A DNA stretch of 64,000 nucleotides from Paraherbaspirillum soli (lineage in GTDB: Bacteria; Pseudomonadota; Gammaproteobacteria; Burkholderiales; Burkholderiaceae_D), in the NCBI RefSeq assembly GCF_042654985.1, contig NZ_JBHSMT010000013.1, positions 434,001 through 498,000 on the forward strand, in the 5' to 3' direction. A model generated the notes under the pieces. The model searched no databases and was not told where the DNA came from. It saw only the letters and a list, made by a program, of their open reading frames with translations. Position 1 is the stretch's first letter, and the number at the start of each line of letters is the position of its first letter. A program made the translations under genes and the position numbers. Positions 16,583-25,997 of the stretch are shown here, piece after piece.

Positions 16583-17389
16583 ATGAGCCAATACAAGATC
16601 GAAGCCGGCACCGGCCAACACATCGGCGACCGCCAGGAACAACAGGACCGCGCCGCATTATTTACAGCGCCCAAGGCCCCAGGCTACATGATGGCGGTAG
16701 TTGCTGACGGCATGGGTGGCCGGAGCGGCGGCGCGCTGGCAGCCGAACAGGTGATTTGCACCGCAAAACAAATTTTCGACGGTTTCTCGCCATTGACCGA
16801 CAATGTCGAGCAGATGCTGCACAACATCGCGCATGAAACCCACACCGTCATCAAGCTAAGCGGTTTTTCGAGCGACAAGGATCCTCATACGACGATGGTG
16901 GTATTGGTGCTGTCGCCGGATGGGACCGCCACCTGGGGCCATGTTGGCGATTCCCGCCTGTACCGTTTCGAGGGGCCCAATTTTGTCGAACATACGATCG
17001 ATCATTCGTATGTTGAGCAACTGGTCGGGGAAGGAAAGCTTTCGCGCGCGCAAGCGAAATCCCATAACCTGTCCAATATCCTGCTGAATGCGCTCGGCTC
17101 CAGCACTGGGACGCCCAAAGTCACCATCAAGCACTATACCGGCTTAAAGGCCGGAGATGCCTTTTTGCTATGCTCCGATGGTCTCTGGCACTATTTCACA
17201 GAGGACGAACTCGGTGCGGCGATTGCGATGAACAAACCTCGCGACGCGGCCGAAATGCTGATCAACAAAACCCGCAAACGGTCCGAAGGTCACGCTGCCG
17301 ACAACTGCACCTTTGCGATTGTCAAACTGGTTGCGCCACCCAAAGAGAAGCCAAACTATACCGTCAAGAAAATGCGGCGCGCGGTTTGA
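16583..17389 (+). CDS. PP2C-family serine/threonine phosphatase
   Basis: A 268-residue protein phosphatase of the bacterial PPM/Stp type. Metal-binding motifs are in order: GDRQEQQDRA near the N terminus, VVADGMGGRSGG at about 39-50, TWGHVGDSRLYRF, LLCSDGLWHYFTEDEL, and the C-terminal ADNCTFAIVKL. Dephosphorylates Ser/Thr phosphoproteins in the cytoplasm. No kinase gene or FHA-domain gene adjoins, so the partner is unknown. Its stop is about 60 bp from the convergent coiled-coil protein gene. Confidence 0.9.
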   Translation: MSQYKIEAGTGQHIGDRQEQQDRAALFTAPKAPGYMMAVVADGMGGRSGGALAAEQVICTAKQIFDGFSPLTDNVEQMLHNIAHETHTVIKLSGFSSDKDPHTTMVVLVLSPDGTATWGHVGDSRLYRFEGPNFVEHTIDHSYVEQLVGEGKLSRAQAKSHNLSNILLNALGSSTGTPKVTIKHYTGLKAGDAFLLCSDGLWHYFTEDELGAAIAMNKPRDAAEMLINKTRKRSEGHAADNCTFAIVKLVAPPKEKPNYTVKKMRRAV

Positions 17390-17448
17390 TTGAATTCGCG
17401 CGGGCTATCGTTTTATGACAGTGATTCGACAATACTAATCTGATGGAA

Positions 17449-18303
17449 TTACGGTGTCGAAGCCGGTGAGGTCGGCGTAGTTGCTGCGCCACCGGCTGGA
17501 GTTGCTGCCGGCACCGGCGCCTGAGTTGACGCCTTCTTGTTTGCCAGTGCGCGTGCTTTCTCCGCTTTTTTTGCAGCAATTTCACGCTGGCGTGCCGCCG
17601 ACTCCTGTGCTTTCTTTTCGAACGCAGCAACATTGGCAGCACGTTGCTGTGCTTTAGCGGCCCGCTCTTGCTCGGCTTTTTGCAGTCGTGCATTGTGTTC
17701 CGCGGCGCGCTTGTCGGCCTCCCCGGCATGCAAGCGACTGTTGGCTTCAACTTCCTTGTTTTTGTCGGCGCCTTGCTTCATTTTTTCGACATTCGCCAAC
17801 TCTTTTTCTTTCTGCTCCTGAGCCCGCTTCGGCATTTCGACTTCATCTTTGGCACGCTGTTCCTCCAGCGCCTTGTCGCGTTCGTCGGCGCGAGCGCGGC
17901 GCTTGAAAGCATTCGCCGCAACGTCAACCGGACGGATTGCCTTCATCGCCAGGCGGCGACGCTCTTTCGACACATCCAGGCAATCATTCACAAAAAACTT
18001 TTCATAGCAAACGCGTTGCTCTTCAAGACTGCGCGCCTCGACTGCAGCACGTGCTTTGACGACATCCGTCAAAGCCTGGTCCGCCTTTTCCACCGACGTG
18101 ATCGAACCAGCCGGATAGCGCGCCGTCAATGCAGCTGCCGGATCAGCGTCGACAGATTCCGGGCTCGGGTCCGGCGCATTCTGAGCGTAGGCAGAAGTAC
18201 CGGCCAACAGCGCCATCGCGACCACCAATGCTGCTGGCCGGAGCGTCCCGACAAGCGTCAGCGCACGTCCCAGCGGGGTCAAAATCAAAGAGGAAAATTC
18301 CAC
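17449..18303 (-). CDS. Exported Ala/Lys/Glu-rich coiled-coil protein
   Basis: A 284-residue protein with an N-terminal hydrophobic segment ending in an AYAQ-type signal-peptidase site near residue 41 (LVVAMALLAGTSAYAQN). The mature protein begins with an acidic Pro/Asp-rich part, has two cysteines (RVCYEKFFVNDCLDV) that could pair, then about 150 residues of charged helix (KALEEQRAKDEVEMPKRAQEQ, KAEQERAAKAQQRAANVAAFEKK). It ends in an Ala/Pro/Thr-rich tail. No function recognised. Similar genes occur beside zapE in related bacteria, and it is 66 bp downstream of zapE on the same strand. Confidence 0.7.
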   Translation of the reverse strand: MEFSSLILTPLGRALTLVGTLRPAALVVAMALLAGTSAYAQNAPDPSPESVDADPAAALTARYPAGSITSVEKADQALTDVVKARAAVEARSLEEQRVCYEKFFVNDCLDVSKERRRLAMKAIRPVDVAANAFKRRARADERDKALEEQRAKDEVEMPKRAQEQKEKELANVEKMKQGADKNKEVEANSRLHAGEADKRAAEHNARLQKAEQERAAKAQQRAANVAAFEKKAQESAARQREIAAKKAEKARALANKKASTQAPVPAATPAGGAATTPTSPASTP

Positions 18304-18369
18304 GTGATGTTATCCATTTCCATACGTTATTCAGTCATTCAGCTGCGCCGTATACATCGCTGAAGCCGC

Positions 18370-19467
18370 TCACACTATCGAGTCAGCCTCGTTACGCCGC
18401 TCGGCATCCATATATTCGCGCGATTGCATTTCGATGATACGGGACACGGTGCGATGAAATTCATTTGCCAGCATGCCCTGCATATATAACTCTTCCGGCT
18501 CCACTGCGGCGGACATGATCAGCTTGATTTTGTGATCATAAAATACGTCAATCAACCAGGTAAAACGGCGCGCCTCGGACGACATTGCAGCCGACATCTG
18601 CGGGATACCGGACAATATCACCGTATGGAAGCGGCTGGCAATTTCGAGGTAATCATTTTGCGAACGCGGGCCTCCGCACAAAGTATTGAAATCAAACCAG
18701 ATCACCCCGCCGGCTTTACGCAATGCCTTGATTTGACGCGCTTCGATATCGACCCGAGGATCTTCGTCGGCGATGTCCGCGACTCCCGCAAACGCATGCC
18801 GCAACGCACGATCGGTTTCCGCATTCAGCGGCGTATGGTAAATCTGTACTTGCGCCAAGGCCCGTTTGCGATAATCGATGCCGGCATCAATGTTCATCAC
18901 ATCCAGATTGTCCTGCAACAATTTGATCGTCGGCAGCATCCGATCCCGATGCAAGCCATCGGGATAGAGCGTACTCGGCTCATAATTCGACGTCATGATG
19001 AATGAAACACCGTTATCAAACAACGCCTTGAGCAGATTGTAGAGAATCATGGCGTCGGCGATATCGGATACATGAAATTCATCAAAACAAATCAGCCGAT
19101 ATTTCTTCGCCACCCGCTTTGCCACTTCATCCAACGGGTCGGCCACCCCTTTCAGTTCATCCAGTTGAGTATGTACGGCCCGCATGAATTCATGAAAATG
19201 CAAACGTGTTTTTCGCACTAGCGGCACGACCGAATAGAAGCTGTCCATCAGAAAGGACTTGCCGCGCCCGACGCCACCCCACATGTATACGCCGCGCGGT
19301 ATGTCAGGCCGATTGATCAAGCGTTTGAATGAGTTCGAACGTTGCGCCTTGAATCCAAGCCATTCATCGTAGGACCGCTGCAGGCGCTCGACAGCGCGAC
19401 GCTGTGCATCATCGGACTGGAATCCGCGCTGAGACAAGGCTTGTTCGTAAAATTCTAAAACATTCAT
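18370..19467 (-). CDS. zapE: ZapE (AFG1-like) cell-division ATPase
   Basis: A 365-residue AFG1-family P-loop ATPase. ZapE associates with the Z-ring in E. coli and modulates FtsZ under low oxygen. Walker A is GGVGRGKSFLMDSFY after GVYMWG; Walker B is RLICFDEFHVSDIADAMIL. The family segments RLHFHEFM and SNYEPSTLYPDGLHRDRMLP follow. FTWLIDVFYDHKIKLIMSA marks the C-terminal part. Located downstream of the lpd operon on the same strand but behind a terminator and repeat copy 3, so probably transcribed separately. Confidence 0.92.
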   Translation of the reverse strand: MNVLEFYEQALSQRGFQSDDAQRRAVERLQRSYDEWLGFKAQRSNSFKRLINRPDIPRGVYMWGGVGRGKSFLMDSFYSVVPLVRKTRLHFHEFMRAVHTQLDELKGVADPLDEVAKRVAKKYRLICFDEFHVSDIADAMILYNLLKALFDNGVSFIMTSNYEPSTLYPDGLHRDRMLPTIKLLQDNLDVMNIDAGIDYRKRALAQVQIYHTPLNAETDRALRHAFAGVADIADEDPRVDIEARQIKALRKAGGVIWFDFNTLCGGPRSQNDYLEIASRFHTVILSGIPQMSAAMSSEARRFTWLIDVFYDHKIKLIMSAAVEPEELYMQGMLANEFHRTVSRIIEMQSREYMDAERRNEADSIV

Positions 19468-19533
19468 GGTTTCATCAATTCTTGATATGTAGCGCCCTGA
19501 GTGACCAAATCATCAAAATCCGATTCTGATTTG

Positions 19534-19568
19534 AGCAAAAACAAAAATGGGCGAGCTTGCGCCCGCCC
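19534..19568 (-). terminator. Intrinsic terminator of the lpd/lipoprotein transcript
   Basis: Read on the minus strand, GGGCG-CAAGCT-CGCCC forms a short stem-loop followed by ATTTTTGTTTTT. It lies between the 134-residue lipoprotein gene and zapE. Confidence 0.65.
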
Positions 19569-19587
19569 ACCTCGAACCGACATTCAC

Positions 19588-19708
19588 GGAAACCTCGAAA
19601 AACCGTAGCGAGCGGCCCAAGGTCGGGGAGAGAAGCGCAGCCGTACGGAGGTACGGTGAGCATCACAGCCCCGAGATTGGGACGCGCAGTAGGTTTTTAG
19701 AGGTTCCC
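19588..19708 (-). repeat. Family A dispersed palindromic repeat, copy 3
   Basis: An inverted-orientation copy of about 120 bp. Ends pair as AACCTCGAAAAACC with GGTTTTTAGAGGTT. The central hairpin is GCCGTAC-GGAG-GTACGGT with a possible G-U closing pair. A 63-codon minus-strand frame crossing it is a repeat-derived artefact. Confidence 0.88.
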
Positions 19709-19725
19709 TAACAACTAAAGGGCAC

Positions 19726-20130
19726 CTATAACCGCTCCATCTCAACCAGGACGCGGCTTGGATAGACTTTGTCTTTAGCGCTGAAATTAACCGGGAAATT
19801 CAATCCCAGTCCAACACCGCCGCCGCTGCCGCCTACCGCCCCAATCCCGACCCCAGGGGAGTTCAGGCCGGACGGAGCACGATAAACCATTTCGGAAGCG
19901 CGATAACCCGCCTTGTTACAGGCCACGCGCAAATTGCCGTCTGCCGCCGTAATCAGCACGTCGGCAGGGGTTACCACACTCCAGCTGCTGCTATCGGTTT
20001 TAACCACACAACGCGCGCCCGACAATTGCTCGTTCTGAGAGACAGTCTCGATCAAGACATGGCCGTTACCCGAATCCACGGTGGCACAGCCGGCAAGTGC
20101 GACGCTCAGCACCGAGATCAGGTAACGCAT
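19726..20130 (-). CDS. Hypothetical lipoprotein with glycine-rich region
   Basis: A 134-residue probable lipoprotein: signal MRYLISVLSVALAGC with the lipobox LAGC and acylation at Cys15. The mature part is a predicted beta-rich domain with two cysteines (RCVVKTD and RVACNKAGY) and the segment TPADVLITAADGNLRVAC, which resembles PEGA-like or carboxypeptidase-regulatory folds. A Gly-rich loop (GVGIGAVGGSGGGVGLGL) precedes the conserved end YPSRVLVEMERL. Function unknown. It is 12 bp downstream of lpd and probably cotranscribed. Confidence 0.72.
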   Translation of the reverse strand: MRYLISVLSVALAGCATVDSGNGHVLIETVSQNEQLSGARCVVKTDSSSWSVVTPADVLITAADGNLRVACNKAGYRASEMVYRAPSGLNSPGVGIGAVGGSGGGVGLGLNFPVNFSAKDKVYPSRVLVEMERL

Positions 20131-20142
20131 GCTCGCCGCCTC

Positions 20143-21570
20143 TTAGAAGTTCAACGAGCGCTTATCGACGGCCAACGCAGCTTCTTTGGTCGCTTCCGAC
20201 AAGGATGGGTGCGCGTGGCAGATACGCGCGATATCTTCCGCCGAGGCGCGGAATTCCATCGCCACCACGGCTTCCGAAATCAGCTCGGAGGCCATTGGTC
20301 CAACAATGTGGACGCCCAGGATTTCATCTGTTTTGGCATCGGCCAAAAATTTCACCATGCCCGAGGTATCGCCCAGTGCGCGTGCACGGCCGTTTGCCAG
20401 GAATGGGAAGCTACCTGCCTTGTAGGCAATCCCGGCGGCTTTCAATTGCTGTTCGGTTTGACCAACCCAGGCGATTTCCGGCGAGGTGTAGATCACCCAA
20501 GGGATCGTGTTGAAATTGACGTGCCCGTGTTGGCCGGCAATGCGCTCAGCCACGGCCACGCCTTCTTCCTCAGCCTTGTGCGCCAGCATCGGGCCGCGCA
20601 CGACGTCGCCCACCGCCCAGACGTTAGGCAGATTGGTTTTGCAATCGCCATCGACCGCGATAAAGCCGCGCTCATCCAGCTGCAAGCCGACGCCTTCGGC
20701 ATTCAGGCCTATCGTATTCGGAGTACGGCCGATCGAAACGATCAATTTATCGAACACGGCTTTTTGCGCTGCGCCGGTGGCATCGACGTACTCGACGGTG
20801 ACGTCTTTTTTACCGGCAGTGACCGCGCCGATCTTGACCCCGAGACTGATTTTCAATCCCTGTTTTGCAAACAGTTTGCCGGCTTCCTTGGCGATCTGTT
20901 CGTCCACTGCACCGAGGAAAGCCGGCAGCGCTTCCAGCACCGTCACTTCGGAACCCAGGCGACGCCAGACGCTGCCCATTTCCAGGCCGATCACGCCAGC
21001 GCCGATCACGCCCAGTTTGGCTGGCACGCTGTCGATCGCGAGTGCGCCGGTATTCGACAGAATCAGTTTTTCGTCGAATGGCGCGCCTGGCAGTTCGCGG
21101 GCATTGGAGCCGGTTGCCAACACAATATGCTTGCCTGTGATGGTTTCTTCGGTAGCGCCTGCGACCTTGATTTCATAGCCGTTGGCATCGCCTTTGACGA
21201 ACGAACCGCGGCCGTGGAAGAAAGTAACCTTGTTCTTTTTAAACAAGTACAAGATACCTTCGTTATTTTGCTTGATGATGGATTCCTTGCGCGCCAGCAT
21301 CTGGCCCAGGTTCAGGCCCAAGCCCTTGACCTCGATACCATGGTCGGCGAACGCATGACCGGCATGTTCGTAATGCTCGGACGATTGCAGCAATGCTTTC
21401 GACGGGATGCAACCGACATTGGTGCAGGTGCCGCCTGGTGCAGGACCGTTCTTGGCATTCTTCCATTCATCGATACAGGCAGTATTGAAACCAAGCTGGG
21501 CAGCGCGAATTGCTGCGATATAGCCGCCGGGACCGCCACCGATGACGACGACGTCAAATTGTTTGCTCAT
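20143..21570 (-). CDS. lpdA: Dihydrolipoyl dehydrogenase (E3 of 2-oxoglutarate dehydrogenase)
   Basis: FAD-dependent E3 component that reoxidises dihydrolipoamide with NAD. The FAD-binding motif GGGPGGYIAA is at residues 11-20 and the redox disulfide GGTCTNVGC supplies Cys49 and Cys54. The NAD-binding motif GAGVIGLEMGSVWRRLG and the C-terminal HAHPSLSEATKEAA with the active-site His/Glu pair are present. The 475-residue length is typical. Downstream of odhB by about 200 bp of unusually palindromic spacer; a dedicated E3 for OdhAB. Confidence 0.95.
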   Translation of the reverse strand: MSKQFDVVVIGGGPGGYIAAIRAAQLGFNTACIDEWKNAKNGPAPGGTCTNVGCIPSKALLQSSEHYEHAGHAFADHGIEVKGLGLNLGQMLARKESIIKQNNEGILYLFKKNKVTFFHGRGSFVKGDANGYEIKVAGATEETITGKHIVLATGSNARELPGAPFDEKLILSNTGALAIDSVPAKLGVIGAGVIGLEMGSVWRRLGSEVTVLEALPAFLGAVDEQIAKEAGKLFAKQGLKISLGVKIGAVTAGKKDVTVEYVDATGAAQKAVFDKLIVSIGRTPNTIGLNAEGVGLQLDERGFIAVDGDCKTNLPNVWAVGDVVRGPMLAHKAEEEGVAVAERIAGQHGHVNFNTIPWVIYTSPEIAWVGQTEQQLKAAGIAYKAGSFPFLANGRARALGDTSGMVKFLADAKTDEILGVHIVGPMASELISEAVVAMEFRASAEDIARICHAHPSLSEATKEAALAVDKRSLNF

Positions 21571-21598
21571 TGCTTTCCTTCGAATTATTTCTAGCGCA

Positions 21599-21744
21599 AC
21601 TCAACTAATGCAGCGCTACCAAAACGCCCAGCGATTTAGTTGAGTCATCAGGCGCTCATGATTTTCCGTAGCCAATTAAACGATGCGCCCTGCCCTGACT
21701 TCCAGTCCTAAAAATCAGGGCAGGAAGAACAGAAATCAGGGCGC
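21599..21744. repeat. Cluster of inverted repeats in the odhB-lpd spacer
   Basis: Three perfect inverted repeats lie in about 145 bp. ACTCAACTAA (21599-21608) pairs with TTAGTTGAGT (21636-21645). CCTGCCCTGA (21689-21698) pairs with TCAGGGCAGG (21715-21724). GCGCCCTG (21686-21693) can instead pair with CAGGGCGC (21737-21744), which excludes the second stem. This could be an intercistronic processing or stability element. Confidence 0.65.
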
Positions 21745-21767
21745 TTTCATTTAGCTGATTTGGCTGA

Positions 21768-23030
21768 TTACAGATCCAGCAACAGACGGGCGGGATCTTC
21801 CAGTGCTTCTTTCATTGCCACCAGGCCCAATACCGCCTCGCGGCCATCGATGATGCGATGGTCGTAAGACATGGCCAGGTAGTTCATCGGACGAATCACG
21901 ATTTGACCGTTTTCGACAACTGCGCGGTCTTTGGTCGCATGCACGCCAAGGATCGCGGATTGCGGTGGGTTGATGATCGGCGTCGACAACATCGAGCCGA
22001 AAGTACCGCCATTGGAAATCGAGAACGTGCCGCCGCTCAGATCGTCCAGCGTCAGCTTGCCTTCCTTGGCCTTGGCGCCGAATTCGCCGATTTTCTTTTC
22101 AATCGCGGCGATCGACATCTGATCGGCATCGCGCAACACCGGTACGACCAGACCACGTGGCGAACCGACAGCGATACCGATATCGAAATAACCGTGATAA
22201 ACGATGTCGTTGCCATCAACCGATGCGTTGATGATCGGATACTTCTTCAATGCGGCAACTGCGGCCTTGACGAAGAAGGACATGAAGCCGAGCTTGACGC
22301 CGTGTTCTTTCTCGAATTTGTCTTTGTACTTGTTACGCAGATCGATCACCGGCTGCATATTGACTTCGTTGAAAGTCGTCAAGATGGCATTGGTCGATTG
22401 CGATTGCACCAGACGCTCTGCGATACGCGCACGCAAACGGCTCATCGGCACGCGCTCTTCCGGACGCTCATCCAGCTTGGCGCCAGTTGAGGCCGCTACC
22501 AGTTGCAGAGCAGGTTTTGCCGGGGCAGCTGCGACCGGGGCAGGAGCAGCTGGTTTGGTTGCCAGCGCGCCGAGTACGTCACCCTTGGTCACGCGGCCGT
22601 CTTTACCGCTGCCGGCGACCTGGCTTGCTGCCATGCTATTTTCTGCCAGCAGTTTGGCAGCGGCCGGCATCGCAATGCCGGCTGCCGATTGGTTGGAAGC
22701 CAGTTCAGGCGCAGCGATCGGTGTCGGCGCATTGCCGCTTTGTGGAACCGACAACGCCGACACTTCCATTGGGCTGACCTTGGCCGACGCATCGGTGTCG
22801 ATCACCGCGATGACTTCATCGGCGACAACGGTACTGCCGTCGGTTTTGATGATTTGCGTAATCACGCCGGCTGCTGGCGACGGCAACTCGAGCACCACTT
22901 TATCTGTTTCGATGTCAATCAGGTTTTCATCGCGGGCAACAGAGTCACCCACTTTTTTATGCCATGTCAACATAGTCGCTTCGGCGACGGATTCCGATAA
23001 TTGCGGAACTTTTACTTCAAGAAGTGCCAT
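21768..23030 (-). CDS. odhB: Dihydrolipoyllysine-residue succinyltransferase (E2)
   Basis: E2 core of 2-oxoglutarate dehydrogenase. The lipoyl domain covers residues 1-75, with lipoyl-lysine Lys44 in DIETDKVVLE. An Ala/Pro-rich linker leads to the peripheral subunit-binding domain (about 115-155, AAKLLAENSMAASQVAGSGKDGRVTKGDVL). A second linker precedes the catalytic domain with VPMSRLRARIAERL and the active-site YDHRIIDGREAV. The 420-residue length is standard. Follows odhA by about 100 bp containing a family B repeat. Confidence 0.95.
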   Translation of the reverse strand: MALLEVKVPQLSESVAEATMLTWHKKVGDSVARDENLIDIETDKVVLELPSPAAGVITQIIKTDGSTVVADEVIAVIDTDASAKVSPMEVSALSVPQSGNAPTPIAAPELASNQSAAGIAMPAAAKLLAENSMAASQVAGSGKDGRVTKGDVLGALATKPAAPAPVAAAPAKPALQLVAASTGAKLDERPEERVPMSRLRARIAERLVQSQSTNAILTTFNEVNMQPVIDLRNKYKDKFEKEHGVKLGFMSFFVKAAVAALKKYPIINASVDGNDIVYHGYFDIGIAVGSPRGLVVPVLRDADQMSIAAIEKKIGEFGAKAKEGKLTLDDLSGGTFSISNGGTFGSMLSTPIINPPQSAILGVHATKDRAVVENGQIVIRPMNYLAMSYDHRIIDGREAVLGLVAMKEALEDPARLLLDL

Positions 23031-23049
23031 TTATTTCTCCATATTCCAT

Positions 23050-23115
23050 GATTGCGGGACAGAGTTTACGAGCCGCCTGGTCTGATCCTGCGGCGAATTA
23101 CTCTGTCCTCGACTA
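23050..23115 (-). repeat. Family B palindromic repeat (odhA-odhB spacer)
   Basis: Ends GGACAGAGT (23057-23065) and ACTCTGTCC (23100-23108) are perfect complements. On the minus strand the left part reads GAGGACAGAGTAATTCG, identical over 17 bases to the copy upstream of the CitE-like gene near 33979. Fills most of the odhA-odhB spacer. Confidence 0.82.
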
Positions 23116-23132
23116 ATTAGATAAGACGCGGA

Positions 23133-25997
23133 TTATTTCGTAAGAACAAAGCCTTTGAGCTTGGAAAATGCGGTATCCAACAATGCTTTTTGCTGCGCAT
23201 AGTGCTTGTCGTAGTAACCGACCGCTGGCGATGCGCTGGCTGGACGGCCTGCATAGGCAAGCTTTTGACCATCTTCCAGATTTTCAAAAATATTGTGCTG
23301 GATCTGCAGCCACGGCCCCTGATTTTGCGGCTCATCCTGCGTCCACATCAATTCAGTAAAGTTAGGGAACTGCTTGAGTTCAGCAGCGAACGCCTTATGC
23401 GGGAATGGATACAGTTGTTCCAGACGGATAATTGCGACGTCGGTCTGACCGCGCTCTTTACGTGCATTGACCAGATCGTAATAAACCTTGCCCGAGCAAG
23501 CGATGACGCGCTTGACCTTCTTGGCGTCGATCTTGTCATCGACTTCACCGATGACGGTCTGGAAAGTGCCCTTGGTAAAGTCGGACAACGGCGAGCCGGC
23601 ATCCTTGTTACGCAGCAGCGATTTCGGCGTCATGATGACCAGCGGCTTGCGGAACAAACGGATCATCTGACGGCGCAGCAGATGGAAAATCTGCGCCGCG
23701 GTGGTCGGTTGCACCACTTGCATATTGTTGTCCGCGCACAGCTGCAGATAGCGTTCGAGACGCGCCGATGAGTGCTCCGGGCCTTGGCCTTCGTAACCGT
23801 GCGGCAGCATCATGACCAGGCCGGAAGCGCGACCCCACTTCACTTCGCCGGAGCTGATGAATTGGTCGATCACCACTTGCGCGCCGTTGGCAAAGTCGCC
23901 GAACTGCGCTTCCCAGATCGTCAAGGTGTTCGGTTCGGCGGTCGAATAACCGTATTCGAAACCGAGCACGGCTTCTTCCGACAATACCGAGTCGATGACG
24001 TTAAATGGCGCCTGTTGATCGGAAACATTTTGCAGCGGAATGTAGCTGCCGGCATCCCAGCGTTCGCGATTTTGATCATGCAAAACTGCATGACGGTGAA
24101 CGAAGGTGCCGCGACCTGCGTCCTGACCGGTAATCCGGATTGCGTAGCCGGACGATACCAGCGATGCATAAGCCAGATGTTCGCCCATGCCCCAGTCAAG
24201 ATTGAGCTCACCGCGGCCCATGGCAGCGCGATCGTTCAATACTTTTTCGACCAGCGCATGCACTTTGAAGTTTTCCGGCACAGTCGTGATGCGTGTGGCC
24301 AGACGTTTCAATTCCGTCACCGGCACTGACGTGTCGGCGGCATCGGTCCATTTGCGGTTCAGGAATGGCAGCCAGTCGACTGCGTACTTGCTCTTGAAGT
24401 TGGAGATGACCGGGTCAACCGTATGCTTGCCAGCATCCATCGCATCGCGGAAGGCCTTGACCATCGCATCGCCATCGTCGGCGCCAATCGTGCCTTGCGC
24501 AGACAGCTTGTCCGCGTACAGTTTGCGGGTGCCTGGATGCTTGCCGATTTTTTTGTACATCAGCGGTTGAGTCAGCGCCGGCGTATCTTGTTCGTTATGA
24601 CCCAATTTACGGAAGCAGATGATATCGACGACGACATCTTTCTTGAATTCCATCCGGTAGTCGAGCGCGATTTGGGTCGCGAACGCCACGGCTTCAGGAT
24701 CGTCGCCGTTGACGTGCAATACCGGTGCTTCGATCATCTTGACGACGTCGGAGCAATACAAGGTGGAGCGGGAATCGCGCGGGTCGGAAGTGGTGAAACC
24801 GATCTGGTTGTTGATCACGATATGCACGGTGCCGCCAGTGCCATAGCCGCGGGTCTGCGCCAGATTCAAGGTTTCCATCACTACGCCCTGGCCGGCAAAC
24901 GCGGCGTCGCCGTGCACCAGGATAGGCAATACTTGCGAGCCATCCTTGTCGCCGCGCCGTTCCATGCGGGCCTTGACCGAACCTTCGACCACCGGGTTGA
25001 CGATTTCCAGGTGGGATGGGTTGAATGCCAGCGACAAATGCACCGGGCCGCCTGGGCTGGTGATATCGGAAGAAAACCCTTGGTGATATTTGACGTCGCC
25101 GGCAGGCAGATCGTCAGCGTGCTTGCCTTCGAATTCGGCAAACAACTCTTGCGGCATCTTGCCCAGCGTATTGACCAGGACGTTCAGGCGGCCGCGATGC
25201 GCCATGCCGATAACGATTTCCTGGACGCCTTTTTCACCGGCGCGTTGAATCGTCTCATCCAGCGACACGATGAAGCTTTCGCCGCCTTCCAGCGAGAAGC
25301 GCTTCTGGCCGACGTATCTGGTGTGCAGATAGCGCTCGAGACCTTCGGCAGCGGTCAGGCGGTCCAGGATGTGTTTCTTCTTTTCGGTGGAGAATACCGG
25401 TGCCGAGCGGGTTGATTCCAGGCGTTCTTGCATCCAGCGCTTTTCGGTCGGATCGCTGATGTACATGTATTCGGCGCCGATCGAGCGGCAGTACGTGTCG
25501 CGCAGCGAATTCAGCAGATCGCGCAGCGTCGATGTTTCGGTACCGAAATAGGTATTGCTGATATTGAACACGATGTCCATGTCGGCATCGGTGAAGCCAT
25601 AGAAACTTGGCTCCAGTTCAGGTATGACGGAACGTTCCTGGCGTTGCAGCGGGTCCAGATTGGCCCAGCGTGATCCCAGATAGCGGTAGGCGGAGATCAA
25701 CTGCGTTGCAGCGACACGCTTGCGGCCCATTTCGGCGTCGGCCGAAGCGGATATTGTGCGTATTGGACCTTGCTTGGCGCGCTCGGCGAACGAGGCGATG
25801 ACGGAAGCGTGGCCCACGTCAGGTTTGTCGGTGCCATCGACTGCAGGCACATGTTGCATGGCGTCAAAATAAGCACGCCAGTTGTCGGAGACAGATCCGG
25901 GATTGTCGAGGTAGGACTCGTACAGCTCTTCAATGTACGGTGCATTACCTCCGAAGAGATATGAATTAGAGCGGTATTGTTGCATCATCTTGCTCAC
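23133..25997 (-). CDS. odhA: 2-oxoglutarate dehydrogenase E1
   Basis: Thiamine-diphosphate-dependent E1 that decarboxylates 2-oxoglutarate and succinylates the OdhB lipoyl group. The 954-residue length fits. MMQQYRSNSYLFGGNAPYIEELYESYLDNP is the conserved N-terminal segment that binds E2. The HGDAAFAGQGVVMETLNL and IVINNQIGFTTSDPRDSRST segments are the ThDP/Mg region, and HGYEGQGPEHSSARLERYLQL is diagnostic in the C-terminal half. Ribosome-binding site AAAGGTGAG precedes the ATG at 25997. The upstream spacer holds the gltA terminator, so odhA should have its own promoter. Confidence 0.96.
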   Translation of the reverse strand: MSKMMQQYRSNSYLFGGNAPYIEELYESYLDNPGSVSDNWRAYFDAMQHVPAVDGTDKPDVGHASVIASFAERAKQGPIRTISASADAEMGRKRVAATQLISAYRYLGSRWANLDPLQRQERSVIPELEPSFYGFTDADMDIVFNISNTYFGTETSTLRDLLNSLRDTYCRSIGAEYMYISDPTEKRWMQERLESTRSAPVFSTEKKKHILDRLTAAEGLERYLHTRYVGQKRFSLEGGESFIVSLDETIQRAGEKGVQEIVIGMAHRGRLNVLVNTLGKMPQELFAEFEGKHADDLPAGDVKYHQGFSSDITSPGGPVHLSLAFNPSHLEIVNPVVEGSVKARMERRGDKDGSQVLPILVHGDAAFAGQGVVMETLNLAQTRGYGTGGTVHIVINNQIGFTTSDPRDSRSTLYCSDVVKMIEAPVLHVNGDDPEAVAFATQIALDYRMEFKKDVVVDIICFRKLGHNEQDTPALTQPLMYKKIGKHPGTRKLYADKLSAQGTIGADDGDAMVKAFRDAMDAGKHTVDPVISNFKSKYAVDWLPFLNRKWTDAADTSVPVTELKRLATRITTVPENFKVHALVEKVLNDRAAMGRGELNLDWGMGEHLAYASLVSSGYAIRITGQDAGRGTFVHRHAVLHDQNRERWDAGSYIPLQNVSDQQAPFNVIDSVLSEEAVLGFEYGYSTAEPNTLTIWEAQFGDFANGAQVVIDQFISSGEVKWGRASGLVMMLPHGYEGQGPEHSSARLERYLQLCADNNMQVVQPTTAAQIFHLLRRQMIRLFRKPLVIMTPKSLLRNKDAGSPLSDFTKGTFQTVIGEVDDKIDAKKVKRVIACSGKVYYDLVNARKERGQTDVAIIRLEQLYPFPHKAFAAELKQFPNFTELMWTQDEPQNQGPWLQIQHNIFENLEDGQKLAYAGRPASASPAVGYYDKHYAQQKALLDTAFSKLKGFVLTK

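Noticed and set aside
19475..19666. Minus-strand 63-codon frame downstream of the lpd operon
   Set aside because: Made up of repeat copy 3 plus terminator sequence; no ribosome-binding site.
20026..21594. 522-codon plus-strand frame opposite lpd
   Set aside because: Antisense shadow; the minus strand encodes a complete dihydrolipoyl dehydrogenase.
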